Positions 11,577 to 24,307 of a DNA stretch of 64,000 bases are shown here, in pieces. The stretch's first letter is position 1, and each line of letters begins with the position of its first letter. Origin of the DNA: Kalaharituber pfeilii (Eukaryota; Ascomycota; Pezizomycetes; Pezizales; Pezizaceae); assembly GCA_015179045.1 (NCBI GenBank), contig WHUZ01000010.1, positions 1,477,134-1,541,133 on the forward strand, given 5' to 3'. The translations under genes and the position numbers were made by a program. The notes under the pieces were generated by a model. The model ran no database searches. It was not told the origin of the DNA and worked only from the letters and a program-made list of their open reading frames with translations.

Positions 11577-11781
11577 GTACAACGAGAATGTAGCAAACGA
11601 ACCTTAAAGTTGCCGTTTTTTTTTTTTTTTTGCACTGCATGTCTGTAGGGTACGTAGTCATATTGCAGCACTTCCCCAGTTCAAATTGCACCTCTTACGT
11701 CGTATCCCCCGTCATGGTCATTCATACCGATGCTAGGTCTAAATTATCTGATACGACCTACTGCAACCAAACAGGGCCTTA
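11134..11781. mobile_element. Harbinger-like non-autonomous element, TTA-flanked
   Basis: GCCCTGTTTGGTTG at 11138 is matched by its reverse complement CAACCAAACAGGGC ending at 11777. TTA occurs immediately outside at 11134-11136 and 11779-11781. A terminal GGCCCTGTTTGG-like repeat with a 3-bp TWA duplication is the hallmark of PIF/Harbinger elements and their MITEs. The interior (about 640 bp) encodes no recognisable transposase. It contains long T-runs near 11550-11577 and 11618-11632 and a palindrome GTTTCGCGCGAAAC near 11214. The outermost base of the repeat is mismatched, so the exact ends are uncertain by one base. Confidence 0.6.
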
Positions 11782-12444
11782 TTTCTGTACCTCGCGCTCA
11801 TACACACGTTACACCCTTGCAACACCCTTGCACCTAACAACAGGTACATAATTTAACAATGTTCAAGACAATAATCAAACACACTCTGTTTTATATTGTC
11901 TGCCTTCTCATATCTCTCCACCGATCCTCGTCCACTGATCTCGCCATAACTAGTTACTACGTGCACTCCTTCCCTATTCATAAGATAAAAAATTGTGTAT
12001 CTAGATATATGAAGGCAGAATCACTGCAAGACCAAACGAAATATAACAGGATTCAGAAACTCTACTTGTAAAATTCCCTCCCGTTTGCCCTCGGAGGAAA
12101 AGATGGAGGGCTATATATACCTCACAGTCATACTCCCGGCCTCCGGAATTGATATTACTCCCCGTCGCTCTGCATAGAAAGATTCCTACTAAACGGAACC
12201 ATACGACCTCTCCCACTTTCTAAGAAATGATGACCCAGGGAAGCAATAAAGAGAAAAAAATGCACATCACCGTGACACTTCGCACTTGATTTAAGACCAT
12301 AAAAGGTAAAAGGTATGGAAACGGGAAAGCATAACATAAATCCCCAATCCAACTGACTTTCTATTCATATTTTCTTCATAACCGTGTTCAATTCATCCTT
12401 GCGCCCCACAAGTACACCGCTTTCCTGCACCACCGGATCTGCTC
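11782..12444. other. Intergenic region downstream of SSZ1
   Basis: This is the 3' flank of the minus-strand SSZ1 gene. No gene, RNA or repeat is recognised; the short open frames (11859-12071 and 12216-12001) carry no motif. Confidence 0.4.
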
Positions 12445-14417
12445 CTACGCAGAGCCAGCGGGTGGTGCCGGAATTATCCCTCTAATCCCGTCCTTCGATC
12501 CCACCACCCTCGCCGTAATAGCCATTCCCAAATCCGCACCCACTGTAACACTCACTTCAACTTTCCCGCCTTTCTTGGCCCCCTTGACCGCCGCTTCTGC
12601 AATGACCCTCTCAACTTTCCATACAATCTCTCTATTCTCCTCCTCTTCCTCCTCTTCATCTTGTTCCTCATCTTCATCCGCCTCGGCTTCCTCCGTCCTC
12701 GCGGGCTTCTCCGGTTTCGTGACTACAATTTCCCGTACCCCCTCGCAAACTTTCACAATCACGTCTCCGTCCTCCGCAACATCAAACTGCGCTGTCTTCC
12801 TTGCGGGCAACGCAGTATCGCTTTCTAGAAGCCTGCAGAAGTGCTCAGACTCACCACCGTTGGCAATGGCCACACCAATCGTTTTAGTTAGATGAGGGGC
12901 AACTGTAACGGCGGGGTGAGTGGCTTGGTCAATATCTTCCTTCTCAAATTCTTGTATGAGGGATGCTTGCATGGCGGCGCCGCGAGCAGCGAGCTCGGCA
13001 GGGTTCAGAGAGGCGCTGTAGGTGGCTGGGGCTAGGATTGGGGTGGATTCTGGGAAGATGGCGGCAAGGCGTTGGGCAATCTTGGGCGTGTGGGATGCAC
13101 CTCCGGCGAGAATGACCTGTTTGACAGAAGTGCTAAGCAAGTCGTCTCACAGGAGAGAAAGTGGAACACTAACCTCGTCAATATCTAGCAAGTCAAACCC
13201 TGCCTTGCTGACAGCAGATTGCACAAGCTTAACCATCTGGTCAAACACTTTCCTGGCCAACAGCTCATATCTAGTCCTGTTGATAGTGGAGTGGAAATCG
13301 AAACCATCAATCAGACTATCGATGGAGATTGTAGCGGTAGTACTCAAGCTGAGAGTCTTCTTTGTCCACTCGACCTCCTGTTTTAATTTGGCCAGACCTC
13401 GAGCATTGTCTCTTGGGTCAACCTTATTCTTTTTCTGGAATTCCTTGGCAAAATACTCCACGAGCACATCGTCAAGCTGTGATCCACCAAGCTCGTAGTC
13501 ATGTGCCGCTGCTACTATTGTGTACATCCCACCACGTGCTGTAACAATCGTCACATCCGATCTAGTACCGCCGAAATCGGCAACAAGAATGTTCTTATCC
13601 GCAGCTGAGCCCTCTTCTCGTATGGAATAGGCAAGGACTGCTGCCACAGGCTCGTGAATGAACTGCAGAATTTCGACATCAGCGGCTCTCGCAGCGGCGT
13701 CCAAAGCCTCCTTCTGGGCGTTATGGAAATCTGTAGGGACTGTGACGACAGCAGAATTAACGGGCCTACCGAGGTAGTCTGTAGCGGAGGTAATTAATCT
13801 TCGTAGATGGCGGGTGGTGATCTCGTTTACTGAAATAAGGGTGGGGTCCTGATCTTCCTTTTCTTGGATGTTGAATGCCGTATACCCCTCGACTTTAACT
13901 GGATGCGCAGAGGCATGCGAGTAAGTAGGATCGATGTCGGCATACCTGTTGACAGGGAGAATTGTCAGTGTCGTTTGGGCAATGGTGAATGGGACGAGGG
14001 CGAGAGATTCCCCACTTCTTCCCTATGTAGTCACGGAAGTATGCAACAGTGTTGTTGGGATTTCGGACAAGATGTGACTTTGCTTGTGCGCCGTGGTATT
14101 CTTCCGATCCAACATATGATAGCACGGATGGGATTTGTCGGTCTATGAGCAGGGATAGGATGTATCAGCATTTGGATTCCGGCTGGTAATATCTGGAAGT
14201 TGGTCAGGCATATACAGTACCTCCTTCTTCGTTCGCAATAACTTCGGCTTTTCCATCCTGAGAACAACGTTCATTCAGCTATGTATTTACAGTGTAACAA
14301 GGTAGCCTATGGGGCACATACAGGGCCGGTGTATGCTATCGAGCTGTTGGTATTGCCAAAGGCGATACCGATGACAGTCTTGGCTGGCAATTCTGGGCTA
14401 TCTGTAGCGTCGGCCAT
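12445..14417 (-). CDS. SSZ1: Ribosome-associated Hsp70-like chaperone Ssz1
   Basis: Ssz1 is the atypical Hsp70 that pairs with zuotin in the ribosome-associated complex, which stimulates Ssb-type Hsp70 acting on nascent chains. Five exons read as 14417-14322, 14257-14221, 14142-14016, 13945-13174 and 13116-12445, total 567 residues. The N-terminal ATPase signature reads IGIAFGNTNSSIAYTGP, then DRQIPSVLSYVGSEEYHGAQA, FIHEPVAAVLAYS and LVADFGGTRSDV. A later VILAGGASHTPKIAQRL covers the second phosphate-binding loop. A run of Glu/Asp (about residues 486-507) splits the short C-terminal domain, which ends AGSA. The length fits Ssz1 and is shorter than canonical Hsp70s, with no EEVD end. The exon 3 donor (GTGGGG) is unusual. 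KOG1 lies upstream on the same strand. Confidence 0.93.
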
Positions 14418-15142
14418 TGCGGGATGGGTTTTTTCGAAGTGGCAGGTGAAATCAGAACTGAGTGATGTAGACTTGATCCAGAATACCTGAAAGGCGTCAG
14501 GTCAATGGTGCAACGCTTTGCGGTCGTCGAAATGGAGAAGGAACCGCGGCGTGGTCCTGCTTAGCAAGGTTCTTAAGCGAGGAAATTTTGTTCAGCACTA
14601 AATTTCAAGCCGCAGGAAAAAAACGCCCCGCACATTCACACCCACTTCGCATTACGACTGGGTTACATCCTGGTAACTGACCAAAGACAATATGATTGTT
14701 CATACTCATGCATTACAAGAGACCGCCCCTGACATGACCAAACCAATACCTGATGAGAACATCGCACGTGTAGAAATGTTGAAGAGAACTGCTTTAGATG
14801 CGCAATGCAAATATATAGAAAAAGAGCAACTAGAAACGATGTGACACACAAAAAATCATAGAAAACCTGAAGTCGTGTAAACCCACAAACCAAAGACTCC
14901 CCAACATCACCCATGTAACACACTGCTCTACAATAAACATGTATAAAAAGGTTTTTCTTTTCAGAAAAAAAAAAAATTTAAAAAAAGGCACAACATAAAA
15001 AAGAACGGTAAGTCCCTTGGATGCTTACTACAATCCCCATTAACCCTGCATTACTAAATACTATCATGACTCCAGTGCGCTTAGCAACCAATAAAGAAAC
15101 AACATAAAAGAACCAGTGGAGTGAAATATATTGAAGGGAAAT
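14418..15142. other. SSZ1 promoter and KOG1 3' flank
   Basis: This lies between two minus-strand genes and so should hold the SSZ1 promoter and the KOG1 3' UTR. It is AT-rich with an A-run at about 14966-14977. No coding motif is seen; the 86-codon minus-strand frame at 14923-14663 looks fortuitous. Confidence 0.45.
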
Positions 15143-18100
15143 TTATATTCCACCCTTCGAATCACAATTGAACATATTAATATGGTTGTCGCCGATGCCG
15201 GCACATGCCAGCATCATTCGATGTGGATGGAAAGTTAAGGCTGTAATTGGAGATGACCGATTCTGGTGGAGAAAGCTCGAATATGGACGGGTAGTTGACA
15301 ATGGTTCCAAAGATAATGAGTGCATATTCCACACTTTAATGTCGTGATGAACAGAGCCGCTAGAGGATTGTTAGCACCAAGCAATTTATAAAGGGCTCGG
15401 AATAAATCATACGTAGCCAAGACAGGGGCATGCTCATGAACTGAAAGAGATCTCATGCCATTAAGATGTGCGATGAATTGCCGGAGGGGGGAGTCCATTC
15501 GAATATCCCAAAGCATGACATCACCACTCACGCTTCCACTCACAAGCTCCCGCAAACCTCCTCTCTGCATATGGACTTTCACGATCCATGCTTTCTGATC
15601 CTTCCAAACTTTGACCATAGAATCTCGGTGCGGTAAGCGACGATCATATACGCGAACAGCGCCATCACCAAAACCTGCCACAAGGATGTTTCCAGCGACT
15701 TGTTCCGAAGTCAATGATGTGATGCAGGATCCAGATCGCGCAGGAATGTCCTAAACTTTGTTAATAAATTCAATAAAACAAGGCCACTCAAAAGCAAAAC
15801 AAACCTGAAGACACATTTCACGAGGAGCATCCCAAACCCGAATCACTCTCACGTCTCCACCCACCAGCATAGTCCCTCTGCCTTGCTGCCATTCAGCAAC
15901 TAAGCCAGAACTTCGATTTGACGGTAAAAGATCTGTAAGAGCTCTCCATGCAGAAACCAACTCTATGTCTTGGGAAGATTCATAATTTCGGTAAATTCTC
16001 ACGACGCCTTCTTGTGAACCAGTCATGAGGAGGGCTACATCATCTTCGTTCAGGAACTTGACTTCGGTTATGCGAGTTCCCTTGGGGTTTCCATTTGAGA
16101 AACGGTTCATCTTTTGGCTAGCTTTCCAGTCCCATACCCTGTAACCATTAGCATGCTCACATAAGTTAAGGAAGGTTAGTTATGAATTTACTTACGAGAC
16201 AATGTCCTTATCATCCACAGCAACCAAATGATTCTCGAACTGATGGAACAGTAGTCTCATAGGTTGACTTCCATTGTTGAAGAGACCAGCCTGGGCATCC
16301 CAACGACCGCTGCTTGCCCTTTCTTTCTGTGGTTGTGTGTCCATGATAATCTTCTCATTGCGAGTTCGTCTCCATAACCTTTGGTTGTAATCGAGGCTAC
16401 CTGGCTCATCCGCTTCGGTTGGCCTCATCTGAGGCTCCCTGAAGTACTACATACTCCCAGTAAGAACATCGACCACGATAAATAAGAATAGGACTAACCT
16501 CTGTTGACCATTCCAAAAATTTACTCTTCAACGGCAGCACAGGCGTTTGGCCAGGGGGTCTTGGTTGGAAATGTCGCGGAACTGGATGCTGCGCGGAGGC
16601 ATAAGTTGTCGACGAGCTCAAATGATCACTTTCCTCTGGAGGCCGATTCCATTCAGGAGGAGTTCTTGGTGTAGATGACACCCCGCCCTTTCGGTGCCCT
16701 CGTGAGATTGTATGGCCACCATCAGTATTGGAATAACCTAGAGCTATGTTCCTAAGCGACTGAGCAAGGCTCGCCGATCGTCTCAAGGAAAAGTAAAAGT
16801 ATCCATCTTGTTTGGAAGTTGAGGATGGAGAATCTGGGGCCTTCTTATCAGACCACGAATCATCCATCGAAAAATTCATAGGACGAAGAGTAGCCTTGCT
16901 TATATCATCAACCACATCCTGAGCTGCAGCACCTATCGGTGAGTCAAGTATCGCAAGGTGAATGTAGTCAATAACAATTCCTGCTAGTTGAGCAACTTCA
17001 GCAAATGGATCCACAGCAAACAGGAGAATTGCTTTCCAGACTGCGGCGAATATCGAGTTGTCAGACATTCCTGGATGCTTTTCTCGCCTTTTGGCTGTAC
17101 TCCCGTTATTAGCTGTAATGCCATTGGAAATTCCTCTCCAAATGGTGCCCTTAACTCTCGATTCCTGCACCGACCTTCCACAGGAAATCATATAATCCCG
17201 CTCATGAAGTAACTGCTCATAAGCAGTCACAATGAACTTGTTTTCGAATCTCTTAATAAAATGAGAGAAGAATATAACAAGTTCCTTGCGAACCATGTTG
17301 CTTCCATCGCCAGTTATTATAAGCACCCGGCTAGCAACATCCTGCTCAATTTCCATTACATCGTTCGTCAATTCGGGAATACCGAGGAAGGTTGTCAAGG
17401 CGTACAGAGCAGCTGCCCGTACTTCTGGAACTGGATCAACAACCAGGTCGCATAACCTAATATGAGCTCCTTCACGTATCCCTTGCCATTTCGCCTCAGT
17501 AAAATCATGCCACAATTGAGATATGCAGAGACACGCCCATTGCCTCAGCAAAGGATTATCCGACTCGCCCAAATGCGCTAAACATGCATTCATAACCCCT
17601 GGGGTCATGCAAACCATTCTACCTTGGTGGAAGTCTTTGCAGAACATACTCAGAATAAACGCACACATGGCACGGTGCTCAGAAACATTGCCAACAGGTA
17701 TTCCTGACGATGGTGATAAAATCTGAATGAAATATTGGTATCCATTATCCTTCAAAAGGTCAGATTGACATGAAGTGTCCACTGCAAGGATCCGGGCCCA
17801 GATAAACACCATGACAGGTTTTAGCTCTGCGGCAGCAGATTGTAGGAGTTTGAGCACATAAGGAAAAATCCCAATACTCAAGGCCAGATTCACGGCCCAA
17901 GGTCCAAGATCTAAAAACTTGCTAAGTAAAATCAACGCACGCAGTCTATGCACCTGACTGAGCAATACTTGCAGAACTATAGGGAGCTGTTTTGGGGCCT
18001 TTCTCTCCACTGCGCCTTGGGTGAGATAAACTTCAAATGCGGTTAGTTGTTCAGTGAAAAAGGAGGAATGTTGATATTCGTAAGGTTCTCCATTTTCTGC

Positions 18101-19948
18101 CGGCTCTATCAATCTAGGTAGTTGGGCCAGTACCATCTCAACTGCCAGATCCCATGACTGCCACAGAGGATGGTTGTGCGTGTCTGGCAATGGAGGAGAT
18201 GATATTGGATGGCATTGATGAACCCGCATAATCCTTTGTGCCAGGAGAAAATTGCGAAACAACGCGGCAACCATGAGATCTTGCCGAAAGAGCTTCTTGA
18301 ATAATGGCCTATCTAGTGTATTCCATGCGATTGTATCTGTAATGGCGGTGAAAATCCAGTTCAACTCGCCCAACGGTGTTCGTCTCTCCTGAAGCCGACC
18401 TGGTATCTTAAATGCCATCTCAACTGAATATGTATGGGGTAGTGGATATTGTAGGACAAAAAATTGGATGGCAATTTCTATTGGGGTCGTCAAGCAGCAT
18501 GTAAACAAGTCTGCTGGTAGATTGGGATTCATGGGAAGTGTCTCCTTCGTTCCACATGCAGCTAGTTGTATGCAATCGCTGTAATTCGTGATGATTGCAT
18601 TTGGATCCTTCGCCCGCAGTTCTGCATTCTCCTCTTCATGCTTCTTGATGAACCGATTGAAATTTGTGACGATATTCGCGGCATCACTGCAGTCATAAAC
18701 AAAGATGCTTGGTGCGCCTAACCAAGTCTGTAAATCATAGAGTGATATTGGAATATATTGAGTATAATTCTTGTTGAAAACCCAGATTTCACCGCTCGCC
18801 GTCGGCTTGGGAACACCGTGCCCGTTATAATGAAAAAGAATCCTCTCGTCTTTCGCATTTCGTCGGAGAGAGCAGCAGAATTTCTTCGTATCCTCGACGA
18901 AAGGGTCCAGATATTGCTTGTACCTTGTTCGAATGCTCAATGTTTCATACTGCTGCTGTAAATTTTTGCCGATTTGTTCCAACGGCTTTTGTGTAGGATG
19001 AGTTGTCGGATCTACCCAACACTCCAACTTAGCACAAGGATTCGTCTTGACAATATCTAATGAGCAGTTAACATATGGCTTCTCTGTCCCCAAATGCGGT
19101 CCTACCAGGTGGGTCAACTCCTAGATTCAAGCACAAAACTAAAGCTGCGGATACCGTCTTCAGTCTATCCCTCATTCGCCATTCTTGAAGGGAGGAAGAC
19201 TGCGTTTCTTCCTTTGGATTTCCTCCTGTCTCATGTCGCTTGTCCGTGTAGTACATATAGAATACCTAGGAATAAAGTGGCTTTAGTACATTTAATCTGT
19301 CTAGTTTTTAGAGACAGCACGCACCTGTTCCAACAACGCAAGATATGGCTCAGAGTTGTACTCATCTTCAAAACCGTGCCGAGCGATCCCCCCATCGAAT
19401 TCATGGTAAAGTTCTTCAGTTGTACTGTCCATTCCTGTATGCTCTGGGGACATATGTACAGGCGTGGATTGAAAGCCACCAGCCGCTGGTCTTGGTATGG
19501 TGGGCACTGCCGACGAATTCTTCTTGCGGCTCTGCCTGCCATCTGGATAAGGTTGCACATTGGTCGATAAAGTCTGGCGCAAAAGATGTTCCGATGATTC
19601 AATCAAGCCAGAGGATGCCGTTGACGATGCTGAATTCTGCCGACTAATGGCCGTTGTAGCAACGACAGGCCCAGCGAAGGGTGCTGGATGAATCCGAGCC
19701 CCGTTAACCGTGAGATGAGTGTCGTGCCCGTTTAGTCCATTCTCCTGGGGGTTCTCTCCGTTCATCCTGTTCTCGTAGCCAGCGTTCGTCCTAGATGGAT
19801 CGTCGCGCGATGGGTACTGGTTATCTTGTTGACGTACTTGCGACTGTGGTGGACGGGTACCTGAACGCGAAGAGACAATATTATTGCAGTGAAATGAGGG
19901 GCCTTGCTCAGTAGGTTGCATTGTGAGTACCGGCGACGCAGTTTTCAT
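15143..19948 (-). CDS. KOG1: TORC1 subunit Kog1/Raptor
   Basis: Scaffold subunit of TOR complex 1 that recruits substrates to TOR kinase. Seven exons: 19948-19325, 19265-19106, 19056-16499, 16446-16196, 16138-15805, 15750-15413 and 15359-15143, total 1493 residues, close to yeast Kog1. Residues 1-208 are a low-complexity fungal extension. The raptor N-terminal caspase-like domain follows (FYMYYTDKRHETGGNPK, then LKTVSAALVLCLNLGVDPPD). Its His/Cys positions are visible in HYNGHGVPKP (about residue 341) and FVYDCSDAAN (about 384). A HEAT-repeat middle and C-terminal WD40 repeats follow (GDVMLWDIRMDSPL, HHDIKVWNMHS, ITALTFHPHRMMLACAG). All introns have consensus borders and keep frame. A second in-frame Met lies nine codons after the first, so the start could be slightly shorter. 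Confidence 0.95.
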
Positions 19949-20640
19949 TCTAGATGCAGCCTAGAAAGCTGGTGAGCTTCCTCTGGAAATATTATTCCGC
20001 GATAAAAGACAACGATAAACTGACGGTAGTGCATACGCTTGAGCTCGTATACACCTAACTCGAACAAGAGAACTTGACTGAGGTTTGGCGATAGCAAACT
20101 GGCGACCTATCCTACTAAGTTGATGGGAGGGGAGCGGGGGGGGCGGCAGGATAATCTAAGTTCGCAATGGCGCCGAACTAGGTTCGCAGACGCTACGAGC
20201 AGAACGAATGCATCGAGCGTCCTCTTTGGCGGGGGAGGGGGGGGATATTCGAGGGCTGGTGCAGCACTTTATGGGTAAATGCTGTGGAGGGGTGAGGCTC
20301 GATACGAAGCTACGGGGAGAAAGGTTAAGTTTTGTGGGGAAGTGGGAGAAACAACAAGTCGTTAACACTCCTAGTTTCACGACTGGTCGCGCAGGTTAGT
20401 AAGCTGTGGATTGGTACGGTTTCAGTCGCTCAGGCTAGGCACAGGCATTTGTTCCCGCCTGCTGCGCTCCACATTCCGCGATCGGCGCGCAGGGCGCCGT
20501 CCGGCCTGGGAGCTGGAGCGAGGCCACGACATGTGCTTGCAGCGGTGGCCGGACCAGCTCCCATGCCCGCATGTGTTGCCAGAGCTGAGAGTAGCGCACC
20601 AAGTGGACGGGCCATCGCCGATGCGCTGCGCTGCAGTAAG
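19949..20640. other. KOG1 upstream region, GC-rich
   Basis: Promoter side of KOG1. GC content rises sharply at about 20450-20640, where several frames are open on both strands (for example 20332-20649), as expected in GC-rich DNA. No family motif was found and no gene is called. Confidence 0.4.
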
Positions 20641-20803
20641 TACGGGTGACCCTGGCTACTATGAACCTCTTTTTAGTGAAAACCTGGCTATAGTGAAGGA
20701 AGGGATGGCCGAGCTTCTTTGTCTACACAGGTAAAGAAAACGCCCTCGCTATAGTGAAAACTGGTCAGAATCTTGGCCTTCATTATAGCCAGGTTCACCT
20801 GTA
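20641..20803. mobile_element. Small MITE (about 159 bp) with TA duplication
   Basis: The left end, GGGTGACCCTGGCTACTATG inside TA at 20641, is matched by the reverse complement of the right end, which reads AGGTGAACCTGGCTATAATG with TA at 20802-20803. There are about three mismatches over 25 positions. CTATAGTGAA-type motifs recur inside. The family resembles Tc1/pogo MITEs but is distinct from the one at 7984. It has no coding capacity. Confidence 0.7.
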
Positions 20804-23800
20804 TGCATAGGTGCTAGAATAGCACCGCTCCTGGGCTTACGCTTGAGATGGCGAGGACGCCGCCGCCGCCGCCGCCGCCGGCCCAGGAGCGCTCTGGCTC
20901 ACCATGACTCGGGCGCACCCCCCCCCCATAAACGTACCGGTTGTTGAAAATCGGCAGTAATTGCAGCCGCAGCTAAGACACTTTTAGCCGCAATGTCATG
21001 TAGCACGCTCCATTATGGCATCTTCCCAAATAGGCGGGTGAAAGTGACAGTCTGTATTCACAAAAATCAAGTCCTCAGATATCAAAGGCCCTGACCAGAT
21101 GTAGTCGCTCTAGTCTTCAAGTTGAGGTCATAAGTTGACGCATTCTACATGGCGACTTGATAGTGGTTCCAATTCGAGTATGCCCAAGCGAAATGTTGCA
21201 GTGAAGGAATCTAAGAGTGAGAACGTATTGATATCCCACCAGAGTCGAGGCACTTCCAGGACAAAATACAAAGAGATCATGCTAATGTCATTTCTGGCTC
21301 AAGAATAAATTAATCCTACTAGTGCGGCCTTGTGAATCTATCCTAGAGCTCAGCCGCAGAAGATTTTAAATGCATCTAGGTATCGCAGGTACGGTGTGAG
21401 CTTGAGTGCCCATGGTTTTGTATCAGGAGCTTAGTTAACATTTGTAACGTTAATATAAATGCTTATAAATTTCTTGTGAGCTTACATTTGAGTTTCGCCG
21501 ACGCAGGCTCCTTCAGTGATTGCTCTCTCATACCAGATGGTTAGATGTATCTCACTGCGCCGAGTTGATTCAGTAACGTACCATAGGAGCTGCTCTGCGA
21601 CTGCATTTCCTCTTTGAGGTTTTATGCAACCGGTCTATATTTGTTTACGCCAATGGCTGGACGTTGTTTGGGATGTTACAAAGCAAGCTTAAGCCATATT
21701 GGCACAATTCTATTCTGGTTCCCCAGACTGAGTAACTTGGTGCGCAGCTCAGGGCTGTCTCACGTTGACAAGCAGGATCTCCCTTTGATCAAAGCATTCG
21801 AGCACACCTGTGGCTCGTATCCGTCCAATAAATAGATTTAATTACATGGTCATGAGAACACTTCATACATCACAGCCCAATCTCGAACTGCAACCACAAC
21901 CTTAGGAAAAAATGGCCTTGCTATGTACTCGCACGTACTTCCAATACTTCACGTATGCATTGCTGATTGACCTCATGGAATTTATCCTTCAGTGCTAGCT
22001 CGCTCAGTGCTCTCTACACCTCCACTACTAGGCATCTGTGACACGTTTGCTTGTATACAACGGATACCTGTCCAAGTCCATTCCCAGACCAGCTAACGCT
22101 CTATATTGCAATCAGGTTCACATGTCTCTCAGAAGAAAGGTTCAAGTGTGATACGAGCTTGAAGCTTGAAGCTCAGGCTTTTACTGCCGATGGTTCTAGG
22201 AGTTCCAGTGCGGCAAGATTAAACAACTACTTATGTAGCAACCCGTGATTTAACGGCTTAGTCTGAGCCCGGGTACCAAATGTGGCACTCACTATGTAAA
22301 TGAGGGATCAATTTTTGGCGGGGGCATACTTTTGAGGTAGAGTACCTAATTCGCATAGACATCTATGAAGAGTGAGGTTGGAAGCGCTTATCAAGAGGTA
22401 TGCTCAATGTGTCCAGCCTATTTACGGAGGTTTGCACTTGGCTTGTGCTCACACACTTGTGTCTTGAACTCGAAGATAGCAGTATGATAGGTCTATTGTT
22501 CCGGTTACCCCTCACGCTCACGGAATCCCTGGCACTTGGACGCAGAGCTACCGTGAAAACAAAGAGAAGCTACACTGTGTCGGGCCAGCTCAAGCATTCC
22601 TGAGCAGCCGCCATACTGCAATCGCACTGGCTGATGTAATACTCTCTTGGTGGATGTCAGATTCAATGTGAGGTACTTGTATAGCCGCATATTATGTCTT
22701 ACACAGGGCGCCTACTGCGAAAGGAATCAGGTTGTTCTTGCATTTCCAACATATGTTCTAGTTTGGTTGACAAATGATACCCTAAGATGCCTTTTGCTGA
22801 GAGTGCGATCGGTGAAAACCTTCTACTGGCTATCGAGACATGATTTTTACAATATGTCCATATTGCGAGCCATGCTGGTAAGTATTGCTTGTACAACTTG
22901 CAATCCCATATTATTGCGTGAAATTACATGGGGCCAGAAGATGCACAGAGCATCAAGATTGGAGAGGTCAGAGTTTCGATTGTGCCACAGAGCTAGTTGA
23001 TACGGTTCGAGACTGAGTGATGTTATTACATTTAATCAAGCGGAAGGCTCTTCTGATATATCTGGGATGTGCAATATACTATGGGGATGTGCTTCTCATC
23101 GGTAGGAGATCTTTGCCCCCTGGAGGCACGAGACACCACACTGTTTTCAGTCACGATTTCATCTAATGCTACAGGCTTGCATCTGATTTCCGCCTGTCTT
23201 CAATGTTGCCTCGAACCCAGGCCATCAGAGAGGCCTTCAATGCAGAGGGATTTTTGGGGCAATGGTGTAATGATAGAAATATAATTACGGAGGCCCTGCG
23301 CCTCAAAGCTTGTCCAGATGCGCATGCCCGCTGGGCCTCATTCAACTTGATCTGTTTCACGATTAAGCTGCAAACCTTAATAGGTCAAGTACGCCATGAT
23401 TTAGCCTTGGAGCTATAATTTTTCGTCATGATAATAAAGCGTCCTTTCAATCGAACGAGCCGCGGCGCCGCATCTCGCACTCGACACGACTGCCATCACC
23501 GTTCCCGAGTCCGAGCTTGCCCCGTCGGTGCCGCGCGAAGCTCGATTTACAAGCTCTACTGCTGCTGCGCGGTCGACGTTCAGCCGTTTCGGATATACCC
23601 TTTGCCTTGTCCGCTTCAGCGTTACAGGTTGCTCTGCCGCAAGTCGTATCCTCAGCCGGCAGCAGAAACCCCTGTCGTGAATTGCTCCAACCCCCTTTTC
23701 CCTACTGGAAAGCAAGCCCAAACCTATTCCTCCGCAATTCCTGAAACGCCCTCGCTATTTTTTTCTTTTTTTTTTTTCTTTTTTTTAATCCTACGTGTGG

Positions 23801-24307
23801 GTCATCTCTTCTTCCATCTCGTTGTGACAGCCGCGGGCCACGCGGATACCTTTCTCACGATTGAGTACCTGGCGAGGGCGTCCTCCTTTCTGTGGTCCCG
23901 TCACGCGGTCCCTCACTTCACGCCAGACGATAGCACTGCAGTGCTTCGTGAAGACGTTAACACCCCTCCCGCTCATCCCAGGGCTGCAGCAGAGGTAGAA
24001 GGAGGCTTACCTGGGCGGCAGAACCCTGCGCGACGAACCGCCTTCAAAATAGCATCAACTACTAGTAATCGAACGATTGATTCCTTACTAGTCTCCTTCG
24101 CCCTTACATATATTCCACTGGATTTGGGCATTTCTTTTCCCTTGCTGAACGTATTTACGACGACGGTACGAAACTAACAGTCGCCCCCCTCTGCTCAACT
24201 TCTGGTTTATTCTCCATTCTGCGACTTCAGGAGTCAAAGCTTGGGTCGGTTTCAAAAACGACAATTCAAAGGTTTAAGAAGTTGGCGGTAACACCAAGAT
24301 TTAAAAG
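20804..24307. other. Long intergenic region upstream of the kelch gene
   Basis: It contains a (CCG)n run at about 20859-20880 between inverted copies of CGCTCCTGGGC (20826-20836 and 20881-20891). The rest is AT-rich DNA to about 23430 with no recognisable coding. The last 900 bases are pyrimidine-rich and hold a 249-codon open frame (23428-24177) that I read as promoter or leader of the kelch gene rather than a protein. No RNA gene was seen. Confidence 0.4.

Noticed and set aside
11323..11691. Lys-run protein frames across T tracts
   Set aside because: The poly-Lys stretches are translations of homopolymer DNA inside the Harbinger-like element.
23200..23225. Minus-strand TGGGTTCGAGGC as a tRNA T-arm
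   Set aside because: Flanking bases do not fold into a cloverleaf and no A box is present at the proper spacing.
23428..24177. 249-codon open frame just upstream of the kelch gene
   Set aside because: It contains a poly-Phe run from a T tract, has Arg/Cys/Ser-rich random-looking composition and ends 130 bases before the kelch ATG. It fits a pyrimidine-rich promoter or leader better than a gene.
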